Shown: piece after piece, positions 8,691-16,651 of the stretch | Numbering within the stretch: the stretch's first letter is position 1 | How the letters are laid out: every line of letters starts with the position of its first letter | Source of the DNA: Streptomyces chrestomyceticus JCM 4735 | GTDB taxonomy: Bacteria > Actinomycetota > Actinomycetes > Streptomycetales > Streptomycetaceae | Reading direction: 5' to 3' | NCBI RefSeq assembly: GCF_003865135.1 | Contig: NZ_BHZC01000001.1 | Coordinates: 930,001-994,000 of the forward strand | Length of the DNA stretch: 64,000 nt | Notes under the pieces: model-generated | Databases searched by the model: none | What the model saw: only the letters and a program-made list of their open reading frames with translations | Told to the model about the DNA's origin: nothing | Position numbers and translations under genes: made by a program

Positions 8691-9686
8691 TCATCCGGTG
8701 TGGGCTTCGACGGCGGCCTGACCGTAACCGTGCTCCGACGCCTCTGACAGGGGGCGTGTACGGCGCGCGGGGACACGGACGGAGGCACGCTTGAGCCAGC
8801 GGTCGGTGCCGTCGTAGCGGGCCCTGAAGGGCACCCGGCCGTGTACGACCAGGTCGTTGTCGACGACGAGCACCTCGCCCGGTGCGAGGCGCACGGCGCC
8901 CGAGACGCGGGCGAGTTCGTGCTCCAGGCGTTCGTAGGCGGCGCGGTGGGCGGGGCTCGCGTCGTCGAGGGGGGTGTAGGCGGGGTCGAAGCGCAGGGTC
9001 AGGCCGTCGTCCGACCGGAAGAGGGTGGGGACCGGGGGCGGCGGGCCGCCGTCGAAGTTCCGGGCCTCGGGGTACGCGTCGTCGGGCAGGATCGGCAGCA
9101 CCGGGCGGCTCAGCAGCTCGATGTCGGCCTCGTCCAGCCTTACGTGGCGGATGCCGGCCGCCGTGGTGGCGACGCGGTCGGGGTTGCGCAGGCAACTGAG
9201 CATGAGCAGGTGGGCGCGGCCGGGGTGGAAGGCGTCCTCGGTGTGCGGGCTGAGCAGCACGCTGCTGCCGGCGCCGGTCTGCTCGGTCTCGCGGCCGGGG
9301 GCGGGGACGATGTTGTGCACGAAGCGGCCGTCCTGCTGGCCTTCCCAGGCGAGGGGGTTGCCCATGACGGTGGCGAGCAGCAGCAGGACGACGTCGTGCA
9401 CGGCGCCGCTGTCGCCGGCGGCGGCCCAGCCGGCGGGGGTGGGGCCGAGTGCGGAGTCGTCGACGTGCAGGCCGCGCAGGACGAACAGGCCGTCGTCGGT
9501 GTCGACCGGCCGTAGCTGATGACGGACCGTGCCGGGCAGTTCGGCGGCGGACTCCGCGACGCGGGCGAGGAGATGCGGGGAGGCGGCGGAGGTACCGGCC
9601 GCGGCGAGGATCTTCTCGGCGGTGCGGCGCAGTTCCGTGGCGTCGGCGGGGTCGAGCTGGCGGACGGGTGCGGCTCCCGTGGTCAT
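8691..9686 (-). CDS. Fe(II)/2-oxoglutarate oxygenase of the VioC/AsnO/clavaminate synthase type
   Basis: 331 residues. Metal ligands are visible as H148 and E150 in SPHTEDAF (an HxE rather than HxD motif) and H282 in VVHGRVPF. R296 in YDGTDRWLKR is the expected 2-oxoglutarate anchor. The block from the distal His to that Arg is characteristic of free-amino-acid beta-hydroxylases such as VioC (arginine) and AsnO (asparagine). It is the first gene of the leftward operon, 155 bp from iron box 1. A beta-hydroxylated amino acid would add a hard oxygen ligand, which fits a metallophore. The actual substrate cannot be assigned from the sequence. Confidence 0.85.
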   Translation of the reverse strand: MTTGAAPVRQLDPADATELRRTAEKILAAAGTSAASPHLLARVAESAAELPGTVRHQLRPVDTDDGLFVLRGLHVDDSALGPTPAGWAAAGDSGAVHDVVLLLLATVMGNPLAWEGQQDGRFVHNIVPAPGRETEQTGAGSSVLLSPHTEDAFHPGRAHLLMLSCLRNPDRVATTAAGIRHVRLDEADIELLSRPVLPILPDDAYPEARNFDGGPPPPVPTLFRSDDGLTLRFDPAYTPLDDASPAHRAAYERLEHELARVSGAVRLAPGEVLVVDNDLVVHGRVPFRARYDGTDRWLKRASVRVPARRTRPLSEASEHGYGQAAVEAHTG

Positions 9687-9840
9687 GTCGAGGCAGTCCG
9701 TTTCCGTTGAGGGTGGGAATCGGGTCCGGTGCGGCGCCGCGCGGGCAGGGCGCGGCGCGCTCGACGGGCCGGGCAGGGGCGGCCATGGCTGCCGTTCCGT
9801 GTCCGGGTCCAGCGGACAGTAACGACGCTACTCATCCAAC

Positions 9841-9859
9841 TTAGGTTAGGCAAACCTCA
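9841..9859. promoter_or_regulatory. Iron box 1 (DtxR/IdeR/DmdR operator)
   Basis: The sequence TTAGGTTAGGCAAACCTCA matches the actinobacterial iron-box consensus TTAGGTTAGGCTAACCTAA at all but two or three positions. Its 7 bp arms flank AGGCA with one mismatch. It lies 155 bp upstream of the oxygenase start, so it most likely controls the leftward operon. In Streptomyces such boxes are bound by DmdR1 with Fe(II). Confidence 0.85.
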
Positions 9860-9970
9860 CTTTATTTGTCGCGCCTGCCCGCCTTACGACAACTCCCGCC
9901 CGTTAACGCCCAGTTGACGACGGCCAATAGGCGCACTCGGCGGCGAGCGCCCTTGCGGACCCGGAACTCA

Positions 9971-9989
9971 TTAGGGTAGGCAACCCTAA
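9971..9989. promoter_or_regulatory. Iron box 2 (DtxR/IdeR/DmdR operator)
   Basis: TTAGGGTAGGCAACCCTAA has perfectly inverted 7 bp arms around AGGCA. It ends 27 bp before the chosen start of the ABC receptor gene. Its position would block transcription of the importer operon when iron is plentiful. It also rules against GTG 9990 as the start of that gene, because the box would occupy the ribosome binding site. Confidence 0.88.
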
Positions 9990-10016
9990 GTGACCGAACG
10001 AACAGAGCGAGGCGGC

Positions 10017-11555
10017 GTGGACTTCTCCAGAAGGCAACTGCTCGCGGCCGGCGGGAGCTTGGGCGCGGCCGCGCTGCTCTCGGCGTGCGGCGGCGACGGC
10101 GCGGCACCCGCCGCCGGCGGCTCCCCGCGGCAGGGCGGCACCCTGCGCATCGGCGCCCTGGGCCGCCCCTCGGCGATCACCCGCGACCCGCACGGCACCC
10201 AGGGCAACGAGAGCGACTACCTCGTCATCGCCCTCGTGTACGACACGCTGACGGCGCCCGGCGACAAGGACAACACCGTCGGCCGCCTCGCCTCCGCCTT
10301 CACCCCCTCGAAGGACCTGAAGACCTGGCGCTTCACCGTCGCCGAGGGCGCCGCCTTCCACGACGGGACCCCCGTCACCGCCGACGACGTGGTCTGGTCG
10401 CTGCGCCGGCTGCGCGGCACCCCGTCCGGGGCGGCCCGGCTGCCCGGCGTCACGGCGGACCGCATCACCGCCGACGGCAGGCGCACCGTCGTCCTCGTCT
10501 CCGACTACGCCAACGCCGAACTCCCCCTGCTCACCCGGCTGACGACGTTCGTCCTCAAGAAGGGCACCGCCGACAAGGACATACCCGGGGCCCCGGGAAC
10601 CGGTCCCTTCAAGCTGGACTGGTACCGCGACGGCAACGCCCGGCTGCTGCGCAACGCGCACTGGCACGGCGGCGCGGTCCACCTCGACGCCGGCGAAGTC
10701 ACCATGTTCCAGAGCCCGCAGGCAATGGCCAACGCCATGCTGTCCGGGCAGATCGACGTAGCGTCCAACGTCGGTGCCGTCGCCGCCCGTACGGCCAAGG
10801 CACGCCAGGACATCCGGATCGTCCGGCGCCCCGACGACATGGCCATGCCCATCGTGATGCGTACCTCCAGCGGTCCGTTCGCCGACCCGAAGGTACGCGA
10901 GGCGATGAAGCTGCTGGTGGACCGCGAGGCGATGGTCGCCCAGGTGCTGTCCGGGTACGGGACGGTCGCCAACGACATCCTCGGCACCGGCGACCCCGCG
11001 TACGCCAGGGACATCCCGCAGCGCAGGCGGGACCTGGGCGCGGCGAAGAAGCTGCTGACCGACGCGGGCTTCGACCTCTCCCGTACGTACCGCCTCGTCA
11101 CCACCGAGGACGTCGCCGGGCTCGCCGAGTCGGCCACCCTCTTCGCCTCCCAGGCCCGCGAGGCCGGCGTCAAGGTCGAGGTCGTCAAGCAGGAGTCCGG
11201 CGCCTTCTACCAGAAGACCTGGCTCAAGGGCGACTTCTACACCAACTACTGGGGCACCAACGACTCGGTGGTGTTCTTCGCGTCCAAGACCCTGACCACC
11301 GGGGCCGGCCAGAACGAGGCGGACTGGTCCGACACGGCGTTCGACGCCGCGTACCGCAAGGTCCTGGCCACCGCCGACCGCACGGCCCGCACCGCCGCCC
11401 TGCGCGGCCTCCAGCGCATCGAGCACGAACGGTCCGGCTATCTGCTGTGGGGCATGGCGGACGGCATCGACCTGGCCGCGCCGAAGGTGCACGGCCTGCC
11501 GAAGCTGCCCGGCTACGGGCGCGTCCAGCTCGAAAACGTCTGGCTCGCCCCGTGA
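10017..11555 (+). CDS. Substrate-binding lipoprotein of a peptide/nickel-type ABC importer
   Basis: 512 residues. GTG 10017 has a GCGAGG ribosome site six bases upstream, whereas the longer in-frame start abuts iron box 2. The N-terminus holds a twin-arginine-like SRRQLL followed by a hydrophobic run and the lipobox LSAC, so it is probably a Tat-exported lipoprotein. The body is SBP_bac_5 family: GGTLRIG, a long domain with FHDGTPVTADDVVWSL, and KVREAMKLLVDREAM. This family binds oligopeptides, nickel and opine metallophores (OppA, NikA, CntA), not the usual hydroxamate or catecholate siderophores (FhuD/FepB type). It is the first gene of the rightward iron-box operon. Confidence 0.9.
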   Translation: MDFSRRQLLAAGGSLGAAALLSACGGDGAAPAAGGSPRQGGTLRIGALGRPSAITRDPHGTQGNESDYLVIALVYDTLTAPGDKDNTVGRLASAFTPSKDLKTWRFTVAEGAAFHDGTPVTADDVVWSLRRLRGTPSGAARLPGVTADRITADGRRTVVLVSDYANAELPLLTRLTTFVLKKGTADKDIPGAPGTGPFKLDWYRDGNARLLRNAHWHGGAVHLDAGEVTMFQSPQAMANAMLSGQIDVASNVGAVAARTAKARQDIRIVRRPDDMAMPIVMRTSSGPFADPKVREAMKLLVDREAMVAQVLSGYGTVANDILGTGDPAYARDIPQRRRDLGAAKKLLTDAGFDLSRTYRLVTTEDVAGLAESATLFASQAREAGVKVEVVKQESGAFYQKTWLKGDFYTNYWGTNDSVVFFASKTLTTGAGQNEADWSDTAFDAAYRKVLATADRTARTAALRGLQRIEHERSGYLLWGMADGIDLAAPKVHGLPKLPGYGRVQLENVWLAP

Positions 11556-12562
11556 CGGAGACCGGCACCCGGCCTGCCGAGGCCCCCGTCCGGCCCGTAC
11601 CGAAGCCCGCGGCGCGGCGCGCCGGTGCCCTGGCCGCACGGGTGGCGGCCGTCCTGGCCAAGCGCGTCCTGATGCTGGTGGTGCTGCTCGCGCTCGTCTT
11701 CGCCGCGATCGAGCTGCTGCCCGGCGACGCGGCCACGGCCACGTCGGAGCGCGGCGAGGGCGCGGCGGGCATCGCCGCGCGCCGCCACCTGCTCGGCCTG
11801 GACCGGCCCGTGTGGGAACGCTTCTGGGACTGGATCACCGCACTGCCCACCGGCGACCTGGGCACCTCGGCCCGCGGCGAACGCGTCGGCGACCTGCTCG
11901 CGGCGCCGCTGCCCAACACCGTCCTGCTGGGCAGCACCGCCTTCGTCCTGACCGTCCTCGGCGCGCTGGCCCTGGGGATCTGGGCCGCCGCGCGCCCGAA
12001 GGGTCTGGTCGACCGGGCCGTGGACCTCACCTCCACCGCCGCCTTCGCTCTGCCCGAATTCGTGGTCGCCATCGGCCTGTTGCTGGTGCTGTCGCTGTGG
12101 ACGGGCCGGCTGCCCGCCGCCACCGTCACCGGCGCCGACGGCTCTCCCGCCACCTGGACCATGCTGGTGATGCCGGTGCTGGCGCTGACCGTGCCGCAGA
12201 CCGGCTGGAACACCCGTATCGTCCGCGGCGCCCTCGCCGACCAGGCCGCCACCCCGCACGTCGAAGCGGCCCGCCTGGACGGACTGACCACCCGGCAGGT
12301 GCTGCTCCGGCACGCGCTGCCGGGTGCCTGGCCCGCCATCGCCACCGGCGTCGCCACCTCCACCGGCATGCTGCTCGGCGGCACGGTCGTCGTCGAGACG
12401 CTCTTCAACTACCCCGGTATCGGCACGGTGCTGGCCGGGGCCGTCGCCGACCGCGACACCCCGGTCATCGCGGCCGTCGTCGCCTGCTCGGCCGCGCTGA
12501 TCACCGTCGTCCTGCTGCTGGCCGACCTGGTACGCGCCCGCACCCTGGGAGCTCGCGCATGA
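11552..12562 (+). CDS. ABC permease, DppB/NikB type
   Basis: 336 residues with about six membrane helices and the permease EAA-like loop (EAARLDGLTTRQVLLRHALPGAW) near residue 245. It is the first of two permeases expected for a peptide/nickel importer. GTG 11552 overlaps the receptor gene's stop (GTGA), and its own stop overlaps the next start (ATGA), so the operon is tightly coupled. A proline/alanine-rich N-terminal tail of about 30 residues precedes the first helix. Confidence 0.9.
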   Translation: MTETGTRPAEAPVRPVPKPAARRAGALAARVAAVLAKRVLMLVVLLALVFAAIELLPGDAATATSERGEGAAGIAARRHLLGLDRPVWERFWDWITALPTGDLGTSARGERVGDLLAAPLPNTVLLGSTAFVLTVLGALALGIWAAARPKGLVDRAVDLTSTAAFALPEFVVAIGLLLVLSLWTGRLPAATVTGADGSPATWTMLVMPVLALTVPQTGWNTRIVRGALADQAATPHVEAARLDGLTTRQVLLRHALPGAWPAIATGVATSTGMLLGGTVVVETLFNYPGIGTVLAGAVADRDTPVIAAVVACSAALITVVLLLADLVRARTLGARA

Positions 12563-13407
12563 CCTCCACCGAAGCGCCCGCGCGGCCCCGGCCGAGCCGG
12601 CTGGAGGCCCGCGTGCTGGCCCCTGTCGTCCCCGCCGTGCTGCTCGTCCTGGTGGCTCTGACGGGCCCACTGCTCGCCGCGCACCCGGTCGACAAGCCGG
12701 TCACCGCCCCGTACGGCGAGGCGGGCGCGGGCGGCGCGGTGCTGGGCGGGGACCAGCTCGGCCGGGACGTGCTCAGCCGCCTGCTGAACGGCGGCAGCGC
12801 GCTGATCGGCAGCGCGCTCGTGGTGGCCGTGGTGGTCACCTTCCTGGCGACCCTGCTCGGCTGTTTCGCCGTCCTCAGCCCGCGGCTGGGGCGGCTGGTC
12901 GAACGCGCGGCGGACACCGCCATCCTGCTCCCGCCGGTGCTGGGCATCATGCTGCTCGCGCTCGCCTGGCCGGGCGGCGGACGCCTGGCGATCACCGTGG
13001 CCGCCGTCCTGCTGGGGGTTCCGTACGCGGTACGGATCGTCGCGGGCGCGGCGACGCCGGTCGCCGCCACCGGGTTCGTCGAGGCCGCCGTCGCGAGCGG
13101 CGAGCGCCCCGGGTACCTGGCGCTGCGGGAGATCCTGCCCAACCTGCGCGCCACCGTGCTCGCCCTGTTCGGCCTGCGCTTCGTCGACGCGGTGTACGTC
13201 ATCTCCATGGCCGGCTTCCTCCAGCTCGGGCCCCGGCCGCCGGAGGCCGACTGGGCCCTGATGATCCGGGAGAACGGCCCCGGCATCCTCCTCAACCCGT
13301 GGGCGGTGGTCGCCCCCGGCCTCGCCATCGGTGCGCTCGCCATCAGCGTCAACCTCGCCGCCAACGCCCTGGCACCCGCCACCGCACGCAGGGCCGCCCT
13401 GCGCTGA
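12559..13407 (+). CDS. ABC permease, DppC/NikC type
   Basis: 282 residues with six predicted helices. An N-terminal segment GGDQLGRDVLSRLLNG is typical of the DppC/NikC half of these importers. The conserved cytosolic loop (EAAVASGERPGYLALREILPN) lies near residue 175. ATG 12559 overlaps the preceding permease. It ends 45 bp before the ATPase gene in the same operon. Confidence 0.9.
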   Translation: MTSTEAPARPRPSRLEARVLAPVVPAVLLVLVALTGPLLAAHPVDKPVTAPYGEAGAGGAVLGGDQLGRDVLSRLLNGGSALIGSALVVAVVVTFLATLLGCFAVLSPRLGRLVERAADTAILLPPVLGIMLLALAWPGGGRLAITVAAVLLGVPYAVRIVAGAATPVAATGFVEAAVASGERPGYLALREILPNLRATVLALFGLRFVDAVYVISMAGFLQLGPRPPEADWALMIRENGPGILLNPWAVVAPGLAIGALAISVNLAANALAPATARRAALR

Positions 13408-13452
13408 CCCCCGGCCGCCCGCGCTCGCGCGCCTGTTCCCCAGGACTCCGCC

Positions 13453-14949
13453 GTGACCGAATCCCCGCCGCCCGTCACCGTCACCGTCACCGGCCTCGAA
13501 ATCGGCCTCGTCGCCGGGCCCGTGCTGCTGCGCCGCACCAGCCTCCGCCTGCGCGGCGGCCGGATCACCGCCCTCACCGGGCCGTCCGGCTCCGGCAAGA
13601 CGACCCTGCTGCGTGCCGTGATCGGCGAGCTCCCGCAGGGCGCACGCGTCACCTCCGGCAACATCGAGGTGCTGGGACAGGACGTGCTGACGCTCGCGCC
13701 CGGAGCGCTGCGCACCCTGCGCCGCCGGCACGTCGCCTATGTGGGCCAGGACCCGGGCTCCGCCCTCGATCCCCGGATGACGGCCCGCCGTCTGATCACC
13801 GAACTGGCCGCCGACCGCTCGTCCGAGGCCGTCGAACGGGTCATGGCCGAGTGCCATCTGCCGGCCCCGCTCGCCCATCACCGCCCCGGTGCCCTGTCGG
13901 GCGGGCAGCAACGACGGCTCGCGCTGGCCCGCGCGCTCGCCCGGCGTCCCGAAGTGCTGCTGCTGGACGAGCCCACCGCCGGACTCGACGCGGACCTGCG
14001 CGACGACATCACCGCGCTCCTGCGCCGGCTCGCCGCCGAACACGGCCTCGCCGTCATCATGGCCAGCCACGATCCGCACGCCGTCGCGGCCTGCGCCGAC
14101 TCGGTCGTCACCTTGGGCGGCGGGGCCGTTCCGTACGGACCGAGCGCCCCGAGGGTTACGGCGACTTCCGCATCGGTGCCCGCTCCGGCCACGACTTCGC
14201 TGCCGACTTCGGCCGAGGGCCCCGCGGCCACCCCCGAGGGCCTGCGCGCCGACAACCTGCACGTCGCCTTCACCCATCGCGGCCACACCCACCACGCCCT
14301 GGAGGGCGCCGGCCTCCACATACCGGCCGGTTCCGCCATCGGCATCACCGGCCCGTCGGGGTGCGGCAAGACGACCCTCCTGCGAACGCTCGCCGGCCTC
14401 CAGGTCCCGCAGACCGGCACCCTCACCTGGAACGGCCGCCCGCTGCCCGCGCACGCCCGCAAGCGCAGCCGGGACCAGCAACGACGCATCCAGTTCGTCC
14501 CGCAGAACCCCCTGGGTGCCCTCAACCCCTCCCGCACCATCGGTGCCACGCTCTCCCGTCCGCTCCGGCTCCACCGTGTCGTCGCCGCCCCGGACCGGCC
14601 CGAACGGGTCGGCAGCCTCCTCGAAGCCGTCGGCCTCCCCCGCGACGTCGCCCGCCGCTACCCCCACGAACTCTCCGGCGGACAGCGCCAACGCGCCTCC
14701 ATAGCGCGCGCCCTCGCCACCGAACCCGACCTCCTCCTGTGCGACGAGGTCACCTCCGCCCTCGACCCGGCGACCGCCACCGCGGTCCTTGACCTGCTCA
14801 CCCGGCTGCGCGCCGAGCGCCGGCTGACGCTCGTCCTCGTCAGCCATCAACTGGACCTCGTGGCCGCCTGCACCGACACCGTCCACCTCCTGCGGGCCGG
14901 GCGCGTCGTCCGGCCCGCGGCCCGCCGCGAAGGTGCCGCCTCGGCCTGA
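13453..14949 (+). CDS. Fused double ABC ATPase (DppD-DppF in one chain)
   Basis: 498 residues carrying two complete nucleotide-binding domains. NBD1 has Walker A GPSGSGKT at about residue 43 and signature LSGGQQRR near 152. NBD2 has Walker A GPSGCGKT near 300 and signature LSGGQRQR near 410. Each has a Walker B (LLLDEPT and LLCDEVT). A proline/alanine/serine-rich linker joins them at about residues 235-260. Peptide and nickel importers usually use two separate ATPases; this single-chain form completes the importer. Start is GTG 13453. Confidence 0.9.
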   Translation: MTESPPPVTVTVTGLEIGLVAGPVLLRRTSLRLRGGRITALTGPSGSGKTTLLRAVIGELPQGARVTSGNIEVLGQDVLTLAPGALRTLRRRHVAYVGQDPGSALDPRMTARRLITELAADRSSEAVERVMAECHLPAPLAHHRPGALSGGQQRRLALARALARRPEVLLLDEPTAGLDADLRDDITALLRRLAAEHGLAVIMASHDPHAVAACADSVVTLGGGAVPYGPSAPRVTATSASVPAPATTSLPTSAEGPAATPEGLRADNLHVAFTHRGHTHHALEGAGLHIPAGSAIGITGPSGCGKTTLLRTLAGLQVPQTGTLTWNGRPLPAHARKRSRDQQRRIQFVPQNPLGALNPSRTIGATLSRPLRLHRVVAAPDRPERVGSLLEAVGLPRDVARRYPHELSGGQRQRASIARALATEPDLLLCDEVTSALDPATATAVLDLLTRLRAERRLTLVLVSHQLDLVAACTDTVHLLRAGRVVRPAARREGAASA

Positions 14950-14964
14950 GTGGCCGTCCTGGGA

Positions 14965-14999
14965 GGGCTGTTCGGCCCGGTGAAGGGACTGTTCGGCCC
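14965..14999. promoter_or_regulatory. Tandem imperfect palindromes, 21 bp apart (DevR/OsdR-like candidate)
   Basis: Two 14 bp sites, GGGCTGTTCGGCCC (14965-14978) and GGACTGTTCGGCCC (14986-14999), are spaced by 21 bp, two helical turns. The arrangement resembles the paired GGGAC...GTCCC boxes bound by hypoxia/dormancy regulators of the DevR/DosR/OsdR type, but the match to that consensus is only partial. The downstream cNMP-binding and CBS-BON genes belong to the class such regulators control. Confidence 0.35.
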
Positions 15000-15111
15000 G
15001 TCCCGCAGCGCCCGCCGACGGCGGACCATGAAGACATGGGAACGCCGGTCCCGGAGGCCCGCCCGGTACGGCCGGGGGCTGCGGTGCCGCGCAAGAAGGG
15101 GAGGTGGCGCG

Positions 15112-15567
15112 GTGAGGACGACGAACGCACGGCTCGGTGCACTGCCCGCGGAACACCGTGAGCGGCTGATGGAGCGGGCGCGGGAAGTCTCCTTCCCCGC
15201 CGGGACACGGATCTTCGAGGAGGACCGGAAGGCCGACCGCTTCTGGATCCTGCGCACCGGCACGGTCCAGCTCGACCTCCGGGTGCCGGGCCGCCGGCCC
15301 GCCGTCGTCGAGACCCTGCACCCGGGCGACCTGCTGGGCTGGTCGTGGCTGTTCCCGCCGTACACCTGGCACCTGGGCGCGGAGACGCTGAGCCCGGTGC
15401 GGGCCTGGGAGTTCGACGCGCGGGAGATCCGGGCGCTGTGCGCGGAGGACCCCGCGCTCGGGCACGCGCTGGTGCTCCGGTACTCCCAGGTGATCGGGGA
15501 CCGGCTGCGGTGCGCGCGGACCCGGCTGCTCGACCTCTTCGGACCGTACGGGAGCGGCGTGCACTGA
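15112..15567 (+). CDS. Cyclic-nucleotide-binding-domain protein (no DNA-binding domain)
   Basis: 151 residues forming a single cNMP-binding/CRP-like beta-roll: SFPAGTRIFEEDRKADRFWILRTGTVQLDL then LHPGDLLGWSWLFPP. The usual C-terminal helix-turn-helix is absent, so it is a stand-alone effector-binding domain. GTG 15112 follows an AAGGGGAGG Shine-Dalgarno. A longer frame back to 14950 exists but runs through the tandem operator-like sites and has no ribosome site. Next to a CBS-BON protein, it fits an actinobacterial stress/dormancy gene set. The ligand is unknown. Confidence 0.78.
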   Translation: MRTTNARLGALPAEHRERLMERAREVSFPAGTRIFEEDRKADRFWILRTGTVQLDLRVPGRRPAVVETLHPGDLLGWSWLFPPYTWHLGAETLSPVRAWEFDAREIRALCAEDPALGHALVLRYSQVIGDRLRCARTRLLDLFGPYGSGVH

Positions 15568-15709
15568 CCACCTGTGTCCGGGCCCTGGCCGGGCGCCCGG
15601 GGCCCGGGCACAGGTTTACGGCCGTCGGGGCCGGCGGATCCTCCTCACGCCGCCGGCCCCGGCTCCGTCTCCCTCCACGGCTCCGGGCACGGTGGACGGG
15701 TGTGTGGTG

Positions 15710-15721
15710 CACGGGCCCGTG
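15710..15721. promoter_or_regulatory. 12 bp perfect palindrome upstream of the CBS-BON gene
   Basis: CACGGGCCCGTG is a perfect palindrome 44 bp before the CBS-BON start, inside a 198 bp spacer. The position suits an operator, but a chance GC-rich palindrome is quite possible here. Confidence 0.25.
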
Positions 15722-15765
15722 ATGCACAACCCTGGGGGGAGGAGCCCGCGCTGAAGGAGTCCGTG

Positions 15766-16440
15766 ATGCAGGAGCCCGTGACGCCAGGGAACAACAGCCC
15801 CCGCACCGTCGGCGACGTGATGACCCACACCGTGATCAGTATCGGCCGTGCCGCCCCCTTCAAGGAGATCGTCCGCACGATGGAGCAGTGGAAGGTCAGC
15901 GCCCTGCCCGTCGTCGAAGGGGAGGGCCGGGTGGTCGGTGTGGTGTCCGAGGCCGATCTGCTGCCCAAGGAGGAGTTCCGCGACCACACCCCCTCGCGCA
16001 TCGAGCAGATGCGCGTCCTGGACGCCCTGATCAAGTCCGGCGGCGTCACGGCCGACGAGCTGATGACGGCGCCTGCGGTCACCGTGCACGCGGACGCCAG
16101 CCTCGCGCAGGCGGCCCGCACCATGGCCTGGTACCGGATCAAACGGATGCCGGTGGTGGACGCCCTCGGCCGGCTCGAAGGGGTGGTGAGCCGCAGCGAC
16201 CTCCTCAAGGTCTTCCTCCGCGAGGACGAGGACATCGCCGAGGAGGTGCGGCGGACCGTCGTCGGGCAGCTCTTCGCGTCCCGGCGGCAGCAGTTGAGCG
16301 TCGAGGTGTCCCAGGGGATCGTCACCCTCGCGGGGACCATCACCGACACCTCGCTCATACCGGTGGCGGCGCGCCTCGCCCGGGCCGTCGAAGGGGTGGT
16401 CGACGTCGACATGCAGCTCAGGGGCGACAGCGGCGCCTGA
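15766..16440 (+). CDS. CBS-pair protein with C-terminal BON domain
   Basis: 224 residues. Two CBS motifs are visible: VGDVMTHTVISIG...LPVVEGEGRVVGVVSEADLL (about residues 10-68) and ADELMTAPAVTVH...MPVVDALGRLEGVVSRSDLL (about 97-150). A BON domain (VSQGIVTLAGTITDTS...VEGVVDVDMQL) follows to the C-terminus. CBS pairs bind adenine nucleotides and BON domains bind membranes or phospholipids. Such proteins are common in Streptomyces hypoxia and stress loci. ATG 15766 follows GAAGGAG at six bases; earlier in-frame codons have no such site. Confidence 0.85.
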   Translation: MQEPVTPGNNSPRTVGDVMTHTVISIGRAAPFKEIVRTMEQWKVSALPVVEGEGRVVGVVSEADLLPKEEFRDHTPSRIEQMRVLDALIKSGGVTADELMTAPAVTVHADASLAQAARTMAWYRIKRMPVVDALGRLEGVVSRSDLLKVFLREDEDIAEEVRRTVVGQLFASRRQQLSVEVSQGIVTLAGTITDTSLIPVAARLARAVEGVVDVDMQLRGDSGA

Positions 16441-16651
16441 GACGCGACGCGGAAGTATGGGGCGGGGCGGGGCGGGCGGCGGTGTCCGTCCGGCCCCGTC
16501 CCGGTCAACCACGCGCCCCCTCCCCTCATCACTTCGCGGCGTGCCGCGCCGCCGTGCGCTTCGCTTCTCTCCGCGTGTCGGTAATGCGGGCGTAGGCCGA
16601 CGCGCACGCGGGGTTCCGCTCCGCGCGCAGAGAGATCGAGGTGGGCGAATC

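Larger units (their letters stand above)
9687..10016. promoter_or_regulatory. Divergent promoter region of the iron-regulated locus
   Basis: A 330 bp spacer separates the oxygenase gene (leftward) from the ABC receptor gene (rightward). It contains two iron boxes 111 bp apart, one near each presumed promoter. The stretch around 9820-9870 is visibly AT-richer than its surroundings, as expected for promoters. No further open reading frame or RNA motif was seen in it. Confidence 0.75.

Noticed and set aside
9990..10016. Earlier GTG start for the ABC receptor
   Set aside because: It abuts iron box 2 with no ribosome site; GTG 10017 has one and gives a normal Tat-like lipoprotein signal.
15574..15765. 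64-codon N-terminal extension of the CBS-BON protein
   Set aside because: No ribosome site upstream and no similarity to the family; ATG 15766 has GAAGGAG at good spacing.
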